Part shown: positions 42,545-52,412 of the stretch, piece after piece
Layout: each line of letters starts with the position of its first letter
How positions within the stretch are numbered: the first letter of the stretch is position 1
Assembly: GCA_002348385.1 (NCBI GenBank)
Contig: DEBD01000045.1
Coordinates: forward strand, 27,540-91,539
From: Gammaproteobacteria bacterium UBA2965
GTDB taxonomy: Bacteria > Pseudomonadota > Gammaproteobacteria > Pseudomonadales > Azotimanducaceae
Direction: 5' to 3'
DNA: 64,000 bases
The notes under the pieces: model-generated
Told to the model about the DNA's origin: nothing
Databases searched by the model: none
Seen by the model: the letters and a program-made list of their open reading frames with translations, nothing else
Position numbers and translations under genes: made by a program

Positions 42545-45109
42545 ATGTCTGATCTGGGCTCTGACCAAGGCCGGGAAATCGTCCCGGTCAACATCGAAGA
42601 CGAGCTTCGCCAGTCCTATCTAGATTACGCCATGAGCGTGATCGTGGGCCGTGCGTTGCCGGATATTCGTGACGGGTTGAAACCCGTGCACCGGCGCGTG
42701 CTGTTCACCATGAACGAGCTCAACAACACCTTTAACCGGCCGTACATGAAGTCGGCGCGGGTGGTGGGCGACGTCATGGGTAAGTATCACCCCCATGGCG
42801 ACGGGGCCATCTACGATGCCGTGGTTCGCATGGCCCAGGATTTCTCCATGCGCTACATGCTGGTGGACGGTCAGGGCAATTTCGGATCCATTGATGGCGA
42901 TCCGGCGGCGGCCATGCGCTACACCGAGGTGCGCATGGCGCGGCTGGCCTCCGAGCTGTTGGCGGATCTCGATAAAGAGACGGTGGACTTCGTCCCCAAC
43001 TACGACGAGACCCTGTCCATGCCCGAGGTGCTGCCCACCCGGGTGCCCAACCTGCTGGTGAACGGCAGCTCGGGCATTGCCGTGGGCATGGCCACCAATA
43101 TTCCGCCCCACAATATGGGCGAGGTGATCTCGGCGTGTCTGGCGCTGCTGGACGACCCGACCCTCACCATTGATCAGCTCATGGAGTACGTGCAGGGGCC
43201 CGACTTCCCCACCGCCGCCATCATCAACGGCCGCGCGGGCATCGTGTTGGCCTATCGCACGGGTCGCGGTCGCATCTACGTGCGCGCCCGGGCCGAGGTG
43301 CTCGCGGACGACAAGGGCGGTAAAGAGACCATTCTCATCACCGAGATTCCCTATCAGCTCAACAAGGCGCGCCTGATCGAGAAGATCGCCGAGTTGGTGA
43401 AAGACAAGCGCATAGAAGGCATCACCGAGATTCGCGACGAGTCGGACAAAGATGGTCTGCGCATCGTCATCGAGGTGCGCCGGGGCGATTCCGGCGAGGT
43501 GATCCTCAACAACCTGTACGCGCAGACCCAGTTGCAGTCCGTGTTCGGCATCAACTGTGTGGCGCTGGTAGACGGCCAGCCCAAGGTGGCAAACCTCAAG
43601 CAGATGCTCGAGGCGTTTCTGCAGCACCGCAAAGAGGTGGTCACGCGTCGCACCATCTATCTGCTGCGTCGAGCCCGCCAGCGCGGTCACATCGTGGAGG
43701 GCCAGGCAGTGGCGCTGGCCAACATCGACCCGGTGGTGGAGCTGATCAAGCAGTCACACACGGGGGGCGATGCTCGCACGGCCCTCATGGGTCGCGGGTG
43801 GGAGTCGGAGGCGGTGCAGGCCCTGCTGGAGCGGGCCGGAAGCGACGCGTGCCGGCCCGATGGATTGAGCGACGAGTTCGGCTTTCGTGACGGCCTGTAT
43901 TACCTGTCTGAAGACCAGGCCCAGGCCATTCTGGAGCTGCGTCTTCAGCGGCTGACGGCCCTGGAGCAGGACAAGCTCATGGAAGACTACCAGGGCATTC
44001 TGGACGAGATTGCCGACCTGCAGGAGATATTGAGTTCCCCCGAGCGGCTGCAGGCAGTCATTCGCGAGGAGCTCAACGATGTGCGCGACACGTACGGCGA
44101 CGAGCGCCGCACCGATATTATCGCAACGCAAGAAGACCTCACCGTCGAGGATCTGATCACTGAAGAAGATCTGGTGGTGACGGTGTCGCACCAGGGCTAC
44201 GGCAAGACCCAGCCGCTAAATGTGTATCAGGCGCAGCGGCGCGGCGGCCGGGGCAAGGCGGCCACATCGGTAAAAGACGAAGATTTCATCGAGCACCTGC
44301 TCATCGCCAACAGCCACGATACGCTGTTGTGCTTTTCCGACCTCGGCAAGGTGTACTGGCTGAAGGTGTATCAGATTCCTCAGGCCGGGCGCGGCGCCAA
44401 GGGACGGCCGCTGATCAACATGTTGCCGCTGGCGGCGGAGGAGCGGATCACAGCCATTCTGCCCATCCGGGATTTCTCCGAAGACCGCTTCATCTTCATG
44501 GCAACCGGCAACGGCACCGTGAAGAAAACGCCGCTAGAGCAGTTCTCCCGGCCCCGCAATAGCGGCCTGATCGCGGTGGAACTGGAAGAAGGCAATACCC
44601 TGGTAGGGTGCGCCCTCACCGATGGCCACTGCGATGTGCTGCTAACGGCGAGTTCCGGCAAAGCGGCGCGGTTCAAGGAGTCCGATGTGCGCGCCATGGG
44701 TCGAACGGCGCGCGGCGTGCGTGGTATTCGGCTCCCGGGCGGCCACCGGGTGATCTCCCTGATCATTCCGGACGAAGATGGCTTCGTGCTCAGCGCTAGC
44801 GAGAACGGTTTCGGCAAGCGCACGTCTACCGAAGATTTCCCCATAAAGGGGCGCGGTGCCCAAGGGGTGATCGCCATGCAGACCAGCGAGCGCAACGGCA
44901 GTCTGGTGGCCGCCGTGCAGGTGTCCGATGGCGACGAACTCATGCTCATCAGCAATTTGGGCACCCTGGTGCGTACCCCGGTGGACGATGTCTCCGTGCA
45001 GGGCCGCAATACCCAGGGCGTGCGGCTCATCAACCTGCGGGGCGATGAAAAGCTGGTGGGCGTGGAGCGCATCGTGGAAACCGAGAACGGCGACGCCGAA
45101 GAATCATGA
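42545..45109 (+). CDS. gyrA: DNA gyrase subunit A
   Basis: GyrA with GyrB introduces negative supercoils. The breakage-reunion domain includes [28 protein letters not shown], and the active-site Tyr in [10 protein letters not shown] (Tyr126). The C-terminal domain has six beta-pinwheel repeats and the GyrA box QRRGGRGK, which distinguishes it from ParC. In the quinolone region, the residue equivalent to E. coli Ser83 is Gly87 (codon 42803-42805), an atypical natural substitution. A TAAAAT sequence at 42513-42518 may be a -10 box, but no -35 is obvious. 854 residues. Confidence 0.96.
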   Translation: MSDLGSDQGREIVPVNIEDELRQSYLDYAMSVIVGRALPDIRDGLKPVHRRVLFTMNELNNTFNRPYMKSARVVGDVMGKYHPHGDGAIYDAVVRMAQDFSMRYMLVDGQGNFGSIDGDPAAAMRYTEVRMARLASELLADLDKETVDFVPNYDETLSMPEVLPTRVPNLLVNGSSGIAVGMATNIPPHNMGEVISACLALLDDPTLTIDQLMEYVQGPDFPTAAIINGRAGIVLAYRTGRGRIYVRARAEVLADDKGGKETILITEIPYQLNKARLIEKIAELVKDKRIEGITEIRDESDKDGLRIVIEVRRGDSGEVILNNLYAQTQLQSVFGINCVALVDGQPKVANLKQMLEAFLQHRKEVVTRRTIYLLRRARQRGHIVEGQAVALANIDPVVELIKQSHTGGDARTALMGRGWESEAVQALLERAGSDACRPDGLSDEFGFRDGLYYLSEDQAQAILELRLQRLTALEQDKLMEDYQGILDEIADLQEILSSPERLQAVIREELNDVRDTYGDERRTDIIATQEDLTVEDLITEEDLVVTVSHQGYGKTQPLNVYQAQRRGGRGKAATSVKDEDFIEHLLIANSHDTLLCFSDLGKVYWLKVYQIPQAGRGAKGRPLINMLPLAAEERITAILPIRDFSEDRFIFMATGNGTVKKTPLEQFSRPRNSGLIAVELEEGNTLVGCALTDGHCDVLLTASSGKAARFKESDVRAMGRTARGVRGIRLPGGHRVISLIIPDEDGFVLSASENGFGKRTSTEDFPIKGRGAQGVIAMQTSERNGSLVAAVQVSDGDELMLISNLGTLVRTPVDDVSVQGRNTQGVRLINLRGDEKLVGVERIVETENGDAEES

Positions 45110-46173
45110 GCAGAGCGTTCAATTTTTCCGCTGGTCCCGCCGCCATGCCCACCGAGGTGCTGGAGCGGGCGCAAGCTGAAATGCTCGACTATCGGGGCAC
45201 CGGCATGTCGGTGATGGAGATGAGTCATCGCTCCAGCGAGTTCATCGAGATTGCCGAGCGGGCGGAAGCCGATTTCCGCGAGCTGTTGAGCGTTTCCGAC
45301 GACTACGCTGTGCTGTTCCTGCAGGGGGGCGCCACGCTGCAGTTTTCCATGGTGCCGCTGAACCTGTTGGGCGATAGCGCCTCCGCCGACTACCTAGACA
45401 CCGGCTCGTGGTCGGCCAAGGCCATCAAGGAAGCGCGCCGCCTCTGCGAGGTGAACGTGGTGGCCAGCAGCCTGGATCACATACCCAATCCTGATGAATG
45501 GTCTACAGACCCGCAGGCCGCCTATCTGCACATCTGCTCCAACGAGACCATCGGTGGGGTGCAGTTTCAGGATTTTCCCAGCGCAGACGTGCCGCTGGTG
45601 GCAGACATGTCGTCCGACATCTTGTCGCGTCCGGTGGATGTAAGCCGGTTTGCGGTCATCTATGCGGGCGCCCAGAAGAACATGGGCCCGGCCGGATTAG
45701 CGGTGGTTGTGGTGCGCAAGGATCTGCTTGGTCGTGCGCGGCCCGGCACGCCCAGCATGCTCGACTACTCGGTGCATGCCGAAGCCGGCTCCATGTCCAA
45801 CACGCCGCCCACCTATTCCTGGTACCTGGCGGGCCTGGTATTCGAATGGCTCAAGGATCAGGGTGGCCTTGCCGCGGTGGAACACGCCAACCGGTGCAAA
45901 GCTTCTAAACTGTACGGCGTGATCGACGCCAGCGATCTGTTCCACTCTCCTGTGGCCAGTGCGGATCGCTCCTTCATGAACGTCACCTTCACGCTGCCTG
46001 ATGCTGAGCTGGACGCGCAGTTTCTTGCCGGCGCACGCGAGGCCGGATTGCTGAACCTCAAGGGGCACCGCAGCGTGGGTGGCATGCGCGCCAGCATCTA
46101 CAATGCGGTGCCCGAGGCGGCGGTGGATGCGCTGGTGGGCTACATGCGCGAGTTCGAGGCGGCGCACGGATGA
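45106..46173 (+). CDS. serC: Phosphoserine aminotransferase
   Basis: PLP enzyme of serine (3-phosphohydroxypyruvate to phosphoserine) and vitamin B6 synthesis. The N-terminus [16 protein letters not shown], the PLP Lys in [18 protein letters not shown] and [10 protein letters not shown] end are diagnostic. ATGA overlap with gyrA and four-base overlap with pheA tie it into one transcript; the gyrA-serC-pheA order is conserved in Pseudomonas. Confidence 0.96.
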   Translation: MSRAFNFSAGPAAMPTEVLERAQAEMLDYRGTGMSVMEMSHRSSEFIEIAERAEADFRELLSVSDDYAVLFLQGGATLQFSMVPLNLLGDSASADYLDTGSWSAKAIKEARRLCEVNVVASSLDHIPNPDEWSTDPQAAYLHICSNETIGGVQFQDFPSADVPLVADMSSDILSRPVDVSRFAVIYAGAQKNMGPAGLAVVVVRKDLLGRARPGTPSMLDYSVHAEAGSMSNTPPTYSWYLAGLVFEWLKDQGGLAAVEHANRCKASKLYGVIDASDLFHSPVASADRSFMNVTFTLPDAELDAQFLAGAREAGLLNLKGHRSVGGMRASIYNAVPEAAVDALVGYMREFEAAHG

Positions 46174-47267
46174 GCAGCCGCGACGAACGGCTCGAGGAGG
46201 TGCGTCAGCGTATCGACGCCATCGACCGGGACCTGCAGCGCCTGCTCAACGAGCGGGCTGAGTGCGCGCTCAAAGTGGGGGAGATCAAGCAGACCGATCC
46301 AGACACGGAGAATCCAGCCTTTTACCGGCCGGAGCGCGAAGCCCAGATACTGGCTCGCATTCAGCGCGACAACACCGGGCCGCTGTCGAACTCCGACATC
46401 GCCAGCCTGTTCAGAGAAATCATTTCCTGCTGCCTGAATCTGGAGCAGCCCCTCACCATTGCCTATCTGGGCCCGGCCGGCACCTATACCGAAGCGGCGG
46501 CGGTGAAGCAGTTCGGCCACTTCGCAAAGACCGCCGCCATGGCCTCCATCGACGAGGTGTTTCGCGAGGTGGAGACCGGCGGTGCCCAATACGGCGTGGT
46601 GCCGGTAGAGAACTCCACCGAAGGCATGGTTAACCACACCCTGGATTGCTTCATGGAATCGCCGCTGACTATCTGCGCGGAAGTGGAGCTGCCCATTCAT
46701 CATGCGCTGCTTGCCGCGCCGGAGACGGATACGGGCGCTATTGGCGAGATTCTCTCTCACTCTCAGTCGCTGGCCCAATGCCGGGCCTGGCTGGACGCCA
46801 ACTACCCTGGCGTGCAGCGCACACCGGTGAACAGCAACGCGGAAGCCGCCCGGGTGGTGGCGGGGCGCGCGGATGCCGCCGCCATTGCCGGCGACATGGC
46901 GGCCGAGCGCTACGGGTTGCGCATTCTGTCGCGCAACATCGAAGACGCTGCGGACAACAAGACACGCTTTCTGGTCATTGGCGATCAGCCCGTGGGTCCC
47001 AGCGGCAATGACAAAACGTCCATGCTGGTGTCGTGCCGCAACGAGCCGGGGGCGCTGTATAAGGTGCTGGAGCCGTTTCACCGGCACGGTATTTCGCTTA
47101 CGCGCATCGAAACCCGTCCCGCCAAGGTGGGCACCTGGTCGTACGTGTTCTTCATCGATTTCGATGGGCACCAGAGCGACGCTGCGGCCAAGGCGGTGAT
47201 CCAAGAGGTGCGGGGTGTCGCTATGGACGTGCGCTCGCTCGGCTCATACCCCCAAGCGGTCGTGTGA
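46170..47267 (+). CDS. pheA: Bifunctional chorismate mutase / prephenate dehydratase
   Basis: The product makes phenylpyruvate from chorismate. Residues 1-90 form an AroQ chorismate mutase helix bundle (RQRIDAIDRDLQRLLNERAECALKVGEIK). The prephenate dehydratase domain follows with YLGPAGTYTEAAA, PVENSTEGMVNHT and NKTRFLVI (the Thr is key). An ACT regulatory domain (KTSMLVSCRNEPGALYKVLEPF, ESRP-type TRIETRP) closes the protein, giving feedback by phenylalanine. 365 residues. Confidence 0.96.
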   Translation: MSSRDERLEEVRQRIDAIDRDLQRLLNERAECALKVGEIKQTDPDTENPAFYRPEREAQILARIQRDNTGPLSNSDIASLFREIISCCLNLEQPLTIAYLGPAGTYTEAAAVKQFGHFAKTAAMASIDEVFREVETGGAQYGVVPVENSTEGMVNHTLDCFMESPLTICAEVELPIHHALLAAPETDTGAIGEILSHSQSLAQCRAWLDANYPGVQRTPVNSNAEAARVVAGRADAAAIAGDMAAERYGLRILSRNIEDAADNKTRFLVIGDQPVGPSGNDKTSMLVSCRNEPGALYKVLEPFHRHGISLTRIETRPAKVGTWSYVFFIDFDGHQSDAAAKAVIQEVRGVAMDVRSLGSYPQAVV

Positions 47268-48358
47268 TCATCAACCCCAACATTGCGGGCCTGACGCCGT
47301 ATCAGCCCGGCAAGCCCATTGATGAGGTCACCCGCGAGCTGGGCTTAAACTCCGTGGTGAAGCTTGCTAGCAACGAAAACCCGCGCGGTCCTGGCCAGAG
47401 TGTGCGCGATGCCATCATGGAAGCGTCCGATCAGCTTTCGCTGTACCCGGACGGCAGCGCCTATCGCCTCAAACAGGCCCTGGCGGAGCGGCTGGGCGTT
47501 GGCCCCGAGCAGCTCACAGTGGGCAACGGTTCAAACGACGTGCTCGATCTGGCCGCGCGCATCAGCATCACCCCGGGCGCCGAGACGCTGGTGTCCGAGC
47601 ATGCTTTCGTGGTGTATCGGCTGGCCACTGCCTGTGCGGGCGGCACCCTGGTGGAGGTGCCGGCTCGAGAGTTCGGAACGGACCTTACTGCCATGCAGGC
47701 GGCCATCACCGACGCCACCGCCATCGTCTTCATTGCCAACCCCAATAACCCCACCGGTACCTGGGTAGGGGAGTCGGCGTTGGTCGATTTTCTCGATGCT
47801 GTGCCGCGCGAGGTCTGGGTGGTGCTGGACGAGGCGTATCTGGAATACGTTGAGGAGTCGGCTTATCCCAATGGGGTGAAGCTGCTGGACCGTTATCCCA
47901 ACCTTATCGTCACCCGCACGTTCTCCAAGATCTACGGGCTGGCCGCCTTGCGCATCGGCTACGCGGTGAGTTCTCCCGAGGCGGCGGATCTGATGAATCG
48001 CGCGCGCCAGCCTTTCAACGCCAATAGCCTGGCCATGGCGGCCGCCCTGGCGGCGCTGGAAGACGAAGCGTTCGTGGCCGAGAGCCGGCGCTTGAATCGC
48101 GAAGGCATGCGGCAGGTAGTGGCGGGCCTGGAAGCACTTGGTCTGGCGCACATACCGTCCGTGGGGAATTTTGTCAGCTTCGATGTGGGCTGTCCCGCGG
48201 CCCAGGCGTTCGATGCCTTGTTGAAGCAGGGCGTCATCGTGCGGCCCGTGGCCGAATACGGCTTGCCCCAGCACCTGCGCGTGACCGTGGGTGTCGCCGA
48301 TCAGAACGAACGTTTTCTCGCCGCTCTGGCGCGTGTTCTGCCGGAGCTGCAGGCATGA
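47264..48358 (+). CDS. hisC: Histidinol-phosphate / aromatic aminotransferase
   Basis: PLP aminotransferase of class I. Features: KLASNENPRGP, NGSNDVLDLA, FIANPNNPTGT, DEAYLEYVE, TFSKIYGLAALRIGY (PLP Lys). In Pseudomonas this locus has the HisC2 enzyme, which acts on imidazole acetol phosphate and aromatic keto acids, fitting the pheA-tyrA context. Start GTG at 47264 overlaps pheA. Confidence 0.92.
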   Translation: MIINPNIAGLTPYQPGKPIDEVTRELGLNSVVKLASNENPRGPGQSVRDAIMEASDQLSLYPDGSAYRLKQALAERLGVGPEQLTVGNGSNDVLDLAARISITPGAETLVSEHAFVVYRLATACAGGTLVEVPAREFGTDLTAMQAAITDATAIVFIANPNNPTGTWVGESALVDFLDAVPREVWVVLDEAYLEYVEESAYPNGVKLLDRYPNLIVTRTFSKIYGLAALRIGYAVSSPEAADLMNRARQPFNANSLAMAAALAALEDEAFVAESRRLNREGMRQVVAGLEALGLAHIPSVGNFVSFDVGCPAAQAFDALLKQGVIVRPVAEYGLPQHLRVTVGVADQNERFLAALARVLPELQA

Positions 48359-48374
48359 TGCGGAACGACGCATC

Positions 48375-49196
48375 GTGAAGCTGGCGGTGGTAGGAACGGG
48401 GCTGATCGGGGGCTCGTTCGCCCTGGGCGCGCGCACCCGCAACCTGTTTCAGGAGTTTGTGGGCGTGGACCCCCAGCAGCCGGCCTTGGATGCGGCCGTT
48501 GCCCTGGGAATCGTCGACCAACCTGCCGCCCAGGTACCCGAGGACGCAGACGCGGTGCTGCTGGCCGGGCCCAGTGACACTATTGCCGACTGGGTGGTGC
48601 GTCTGGCTGAACATCCGGCGGTGGTGTTCGACGTGGGTAGCGTAAAGGGCGCCATCATCGATGCGGTGCGCGCTGAACTCGGCTCGCTGCCACCGCGCTT
48701 CGTGCCCTGTCACCCCATTGCCGGGCGTGAGCGCAGCGGGCCCGGCGTGGCTGACGAAGACCTGTTTGCGGATCGCATGGTCATCCAGACCCCCGCAGCG
48801 GAGACCGATGCCGCCGCCCTGGAGCAGGTGGTGTACTGGTGGCGAAGCCTTGGGGCGCGCACGCTGGACATGGCGCCCCGCGAGCACGACACCGTTTACG
48901 CGCTCACCAGCCACCTGCCTCATGCGCTGGTGTTTGCGTACCTGCAGCGCATCCTGCCGGAGCAACTGCAGCACGCGGGTGGGGGGTTCAGGGATTTTTC
49001 GCGAATCGGTGGCTCCGATCCCGACATGTGGACGGCCATCTTCGAACTCAACAAAACGGCCCTGCTGCCAGCGCTGGATGACTTTGCAGAGGATCTGGCG
49101 CGGCTGCGCGAAGCCGTGGCCGTAGGCGATGCCACTGCTGTGCGCGCGCTGCTGGAGCAGGCCCGGTCCAATCGGGCGGATTACGATGGCGACTGA
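48375..49196 (+). CDS. tyrA: Prephenate dehydrogenase, stand-alone
   Basis: NAD-dependent step to 4-hydroxyphenylpyruvate. Motifs: VVGTGLIGGSFALGAR, VFDVGSVKGAI, HPIAGRERSGP and the TSHLPHALV region. Length 273 with GTG at 48375 is the size of the dehydrogenase domain alone. In Pseudomonas the corresponding gene continues into aroA (EPSP synthase); here the gene stops after the dehydrogenase and cmk follows with an 11-base overlap. Confidence 0.92.
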   Translation: MKLAVVGTGLIGGSFALGARTRNLFQEFVGVDPQQPALDAAVALGIVDQPAAQVPEDADAVLLAGPSDTIADWVVRLAEHPAVVFDVGSVKGAIIDAVRAELGSLPPRFVPCHPIAGRERSGPGVADEDLFADRMVIQTPAAETDAAALEQVVYWWRSLGARTLDMAPREHDTVYALTSHLPHALVFAYLQRILPEQLQHAGGGFRDFSRIGGSDPDMWTAIFELNKTALLPALDDFAEDLARLREAVAVGDATAVRALLEQARSNRADYDGD

Positions 49197-49881
49197 CTCC
49201 ACGCCGGCTCCGGTGATCACGGTGGACGGGCCGGGTGGGTCCGGTAAGGGCACGCTGGCCGCTTTGCTGGCCGAACGCCTGGGGTGGGCGCTGCTGGACA
49301 GCGGCGCGCTGTATCGCATCGTGGCGGTGGTGGCCCGGGACCAGGGCGTGCCCTATGGCGACAACACCACCGATGAGCAGGTGGCAGCGCTGGAAGCCCT
49401 GGCGGGGCGTCTGGAAATCCGCTTCGAGGCAGGCAAGGTCTGGGTGGATGGGGCTGATCTGAGCACCGAAATTCGCACTGAAGATGCCAGCACGCGAGCA
49501 TCTCGGGTGGCCGCGCTGCCCCCGGTGCGACGAGCTGTGCTGGGCATACAGCGCGGCATGCGCGCAGCCCCGGGCTTGGTGGCCGACGGGCGCGATATGG
49601 GCACCGTCGTGTTTGCCGATGCTGAGCTTAAAATATTTCTTGACGCGAGCGCCGAAGTGCGTGCGCAGCGCCGCTATAATCAATTGAAAAACAAAGGGTT
49701 AAGTGTTAACTTGCGCGACCTTCTCGCCAGCATACAAGAAAGAGACGAGCGAGATAGAGGGCGCGCTGCATCACCATTGGTTCCCGCGCAGGATGCGATA
49801 CTCATCGACAGCACCGATATGTCCGTAGACGAGGTGCTCGAACGGGTGCTCGCAGAAGCGAAAGCACGGGGGCTTTGCTGA
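49186..49881 (+). CDS. cmk: Cytidylate kinase
   Basis: Phosphorylates CMP and dCMP. P-loop [11 protein letters not shown] near residue 15, [30 protein letters not shown] and [13 protein letters not shown] motifs. 231 residues. ATG at 49186 lies inside tyrA's end. It is the last gene before rpsA, as in most gammaproteobacteria; the rpsA leader intervenes. Confidence 0.95.
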   Translation: MATDSTPAPVITVDGPGGSGKGTLAALLAERLGWALLDSGALYRIVAVVARDQGVPYGDNTTDEQVAALEALAGRLEIRFEAGKVWVDGADLSTEIRTEDASTRASRVAALPPVRRAVLGIQRGMRAAPGLVADGRDMGTVVFADAELKIFLDASAEVRAQRRYNQLKNKGLSVNLRDLLASIQERDERDRGRAASPLVPAQDAILIDSTDMSVDEVLERVLAEAKARGLC

Positions 49882-49978
49882 CGGTGATGAGCGCGAAACA
49901 TTAACTGACCTCGGCTGGTTTCCCGACTCGACCCGCCGAGCCAACCGGAGAAGCCGCGCTGCCAGGCGCGGATTACGT
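49882..49978 (+). promoter_or_regulatory. rpsA leader with hairpins and no Shine-Dalgarno
   Basis: Stem CTCGGC (49910-49915) / GCCGAG (49935-49940) and a second CCGCGC (49954-49959), loop TGCCAG, GCGCGG (49966-49971) lie just before the ATG. No SD is near: the only GGAG (about 49946) is about 30 bases upstream. This resembles the SD-less hairpin leader of E. coli rpsA, where S1 autoregulates its own mRNA. Confidence 0.5.
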
Positions 49979-51682
49979 ATGAGCGAAAATTTTGCCGACC
50001 TTTTTGAAGAGAGCCTCCAAACGGTAGAGATGGAGCCTGGTTCCATTGTTACCGGCACGGTAGTAGACATAGACAACGATTGGGTGGTGGTGCACGCCGG
50101 GCTGAAGTCCGAAGGCGTTATTCCGCGCAATCAGTTCCTCGACGAGACGGGGGATTTCTCCCTGTCCGTGGGCGACCAGGTACAGGTTGCCATGGAAATA
50201 GTGGACGACGGCTGGGGCGAGACCCGGTTGTCGCGGGAAAAAGCCAAGCGGGCTGAATCCTGGATGATGCTGGAAGATGCCTTTAACAAGAGCGACGAGG
50301 TCACGGGCATCATCAACGGCAAGGTAAAGGGCGGGTTTACCGTCGACATCAACGATATTCGGGCGTTTCTGCCAGGCTCCCTGGTGGATATCCGCCCCTT
50401 GCGCGAGACCACCCATCTGGAAGGCAAGCCGCTGGAATTTCGGGTGATCAAGCTCGACCAGAAGCGTAACAATGTGGTGGTTTCCCGCCGCGCCGTGCTC
50501 GAGCAGGAAAACAGTGCCGAGCGCGAAGCCCTGCTGGAATCGCTGCAGGAAGGACAGGACGTGAAGGGCATCGTGAAGAACCTCACGGACTACGGCGCCT
50601 TCGTAGACCTAGGCGGCGTAGACGGCCTGCTGCACATCACCGACATGGCGTGGCGCCGTATTCGTCACCCCAGCGAGTTGGTCAATGTGGGCGAAGAGCT
50701 GGATGTGCGCATCCTCAAGTTCGACCGCGAGAAGAACCGGGTGAGCCTGGGCATGAAGCAGCTGGGCGAAGACCCCTGGGTGGATATCACCCGCCGTTAC
50801 CCCGAGGGCTCCCGCGTGCAGGCCAGCGTAACCAACCTCACCGATTACGGCTGCTTTGCCGAGATCGAGGAAGGCGTGGAGGGTCTTGTTCACGTTTCCG
50901 AAATGGACTGGACCAACAAGAACATCCATCCCTCCAAGGTCGTCAACGTGGGCGACGAGGTGGAGGTGATGGTGCTGGACATCGACGAAGAGCGCCGCCG
51001 GATTTCGCTCGGCATCAAGCAGTGCCGCGCCAACCCCTGGGATGAGTTTGGTGCGATCAATGCCAAGGGCGACCGCATTCGCGGGACGATCAAGTCCATT
51101 ACCGATTTCGGTATCTTCATTGGGCTGGACGGTAGCATCGACGGTCTGGTTCACCTGTCAGACATCTCCTGGAACGAGCCCGGTGAGAGCGCCGTGCGAC
51201 GTTATTCCAAGGGCGAAGAGGTCGAGACCATCATCCTGTCTGTGGACCCGGACCGGGAGCGCATCTCGCTGGGTATCAAGCAGCTCGATCAGGATCCGTT
51301 CTCTGACTACACCGCGGTGAATGATCGTGGGTCCATCGTCACCGGCGTGATCGAAGAGGTGGAACCCACGGGAGCTACGTTGCGATTGGCTGAGGAGCTC
51401 ACCGGCTATCTGAAGGCCTCCGAGATCAGCATCGATCGCGTGGAAGACGCGCGCAACGCGCTCAGCGTAGGTGACGAGATCGAAGTGAAGATCGTCAGCG
51501 TAGACCGCAAGAACCGCTCCATCGGTTTGTCCATCAAGGCCAAGGACATCCAAGACGAGCGGGAAGCGGTGCGTGAGCACCAGCGTCAGGAAGAGGAGCG
51601 CGGTGGCCCGGGTACCCTGGGCGATCTGATCAAGGCGCAGATGGACCAGAGTCCCGCAGGGGACAGCGAGTCTGACGGGTAG
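49979..51682 (+). CDS. rpsA: 30S ribosomal protein S1
   Basis: S1 delivers mRNA to the 30S subunit. Six S1 RNA-binding domains are visible, e.g. [93 protein letters not shown] and a final diverged repeat. 567 residues, near the usual 557. It is probably self-regulated through the upstream hairpin leader. Confidence 0.97.
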   Translation: MSENFADLFEESLQTVEMEPGSIVTGTVVDIDNDWVVVHAGLKSEGVIPRNQFLDETGDFSLSVGDQVQVAMEIVDDGWGETRLSREKAKRAESWMMLEDAFNKSDEVTGIINGKVKGGFTVDINDIRAFLPGSLVDIRPLRETTHLEGKPLEFRVIKLDQKRNNVVVSRRAVLEQENSAEREALLESLQEGQDVKGIVKNLTDYGAFVDLGGVDGLLHITDMAWRRIRHPSELVNVGEELDVRILKFDREKNRVSLGMKQLGEDPWVDITRRYPEGSRVQASVTNLTDYGCFAEIEEGVEGLVHVSEMDWTNKNIHPSKVVNVGDEVEVMVLDIDEERRRISLGIKQCRANPWDEFGAINAKGDRIRGTIKSITDFGIFIGLDGSIDGLVHLSDISWNEPGESAVRRYSKGEEVETIILSVDPDRERISLGIKQLDQDPFSDYTAVNDRGSIVTGVIEEVEPTGATLRLAEELTGYLKASEISIDRVEDARNALSVGDEIEVKIVSVDRKNRSIGLSIKAKDIQDEREAVREHQRQEEERGGPGTLGDLIKAQMDQSPAGDSESDG

Positions 51683-51690
51683 CGCATGGA

Positions 51691-51713
51691 GCGCCTGGCG
51701 TTGAGCCGGGCGC
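51691..51713 (+). terminator. Stem-loop between rpsA and ihfB
   Basis: GCGCCTGGC and GCCGGGCGC form a 9-bp stem with one G-T pair and a five-base loop, nine bases after the rpsA stop. No T-run follows. It may be an attenuator, processing site or an mRNA 3' stabiliser rather than a true terminator. Confidence 0.3.
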
Positions 51714-51785
51714 CCGCTAGTGCTCTGCCAGGGGTGGGGAGAGGACGGGGGTTCGAACAATGACAATAACGATATTGGCGGCACC

Positions 51786-52106
51786 ATGACCAAATCAGAG
51801 TTGATCGAACTTATTGCCGCCAAGCAGAACCAGCTCAGCGCCAAAGATGTAGAACTGGCCATTAAGACATTAATCGAGCAGATGTCGGAAACCCTGGCTG
51901 CCGGCAACCGTATCGAAATCCGGGGGTTTGGCAGCTTTTCTCTGCACTACCGGGCGCCCCGAATCGGGCGCAACCCCAAAACGGGTGAATCGGTCGGCCT
52001 GGCGGGCAAGTACGTGCCCCATTTCAAGCCCGGCAAAGAGCTGCGCGACCGCGTCAACCAGAGCATGCACAGCGCCGAAGTGAATCCGTACGAGGAGCCG
52101 AACTAG
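51786..52106 (+). CDS. ihfB: Integration host factor beta subunit
   Basis: DNA-bending histone-like protein. [33 protein letters not shown], the [30 protein letters not shown]-binding arm and the [14 protein letters not shown] end are all IHF-beta. ATG at 51786; an upstream frame exists but adds unrelated sequence. The rpsA-ihfB pair is conserved. Confidence 0.96.
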   Translation: MTKSELIELIAAKQNQLSAKDVELAIKTLIEQMSETLAAGNRIEIRGFGSFSLHYRAPRIGRNPKTGESVGLAGKYVPHFKPGKELRDRVNQSMHSAEVNPYEEPN

Positions 52107-52112
52107 CCACCC

Positions 52113-52406
52113 ATGGCTTGGTTGCTCCGACTATTGTGGGGGTTGCTGGCGCTGGTGGCGTTCTTTCTGGCCGCACTCGCGGTCAATCAGGATGAGATTA
52201 TTCTGACCTTCCTGCGCTGGGAGACGCCCAGCCTCAGTGTGTTCTGGTGGCTTCTAGGGGCCTTCGGATGCGGGCTGGTTCTGGGCCTGCTGACGATCCC
52301 CGTGATCGTCGCGCGCGAGCGCCTCAAGCATCGAGTATTGTCCAAGCGCCTGGCACAGGCCGAGAGCGAGCTCAGCCAGGTGCCAAAGAACGCGCTGCAA
52401 GAGTGA
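52113..52406 (+). CDS. lapA: LapA-type lipopolysaccharide assembly protein A
   Basis: LapA (DUF1049) works with LapB in regulating LpxC and LPS assembly. Two membrane helices (about 5-25 and 42-66) are followed by a short cytosolic coiled coil (RERLKHRVLSKRLAQAESEL). 97 residues. Six bases after ihfB and six before lapB, as in other gammaproteobacteria. Confidence 0.9.
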   Translation: MAWLLRLLWGLLALVAFFLAALAVNQDEIILTFLRWETPSLSVFWWLLGAFGCGLVLGLLTIPVIVARERLKHRVLSKRLAQAESELSQVPKNALQE

Positions 52407-52412
52407 TCGCTG

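Noticed and set aside
51749..51758. GGTTCGAAC resembling a tRNA T-loop between rpsA and ihfB
   Set aside because: No D-arm, anticodon arm or acceptor pairing fits around it; the sequence runs straight into the ihfB leader.
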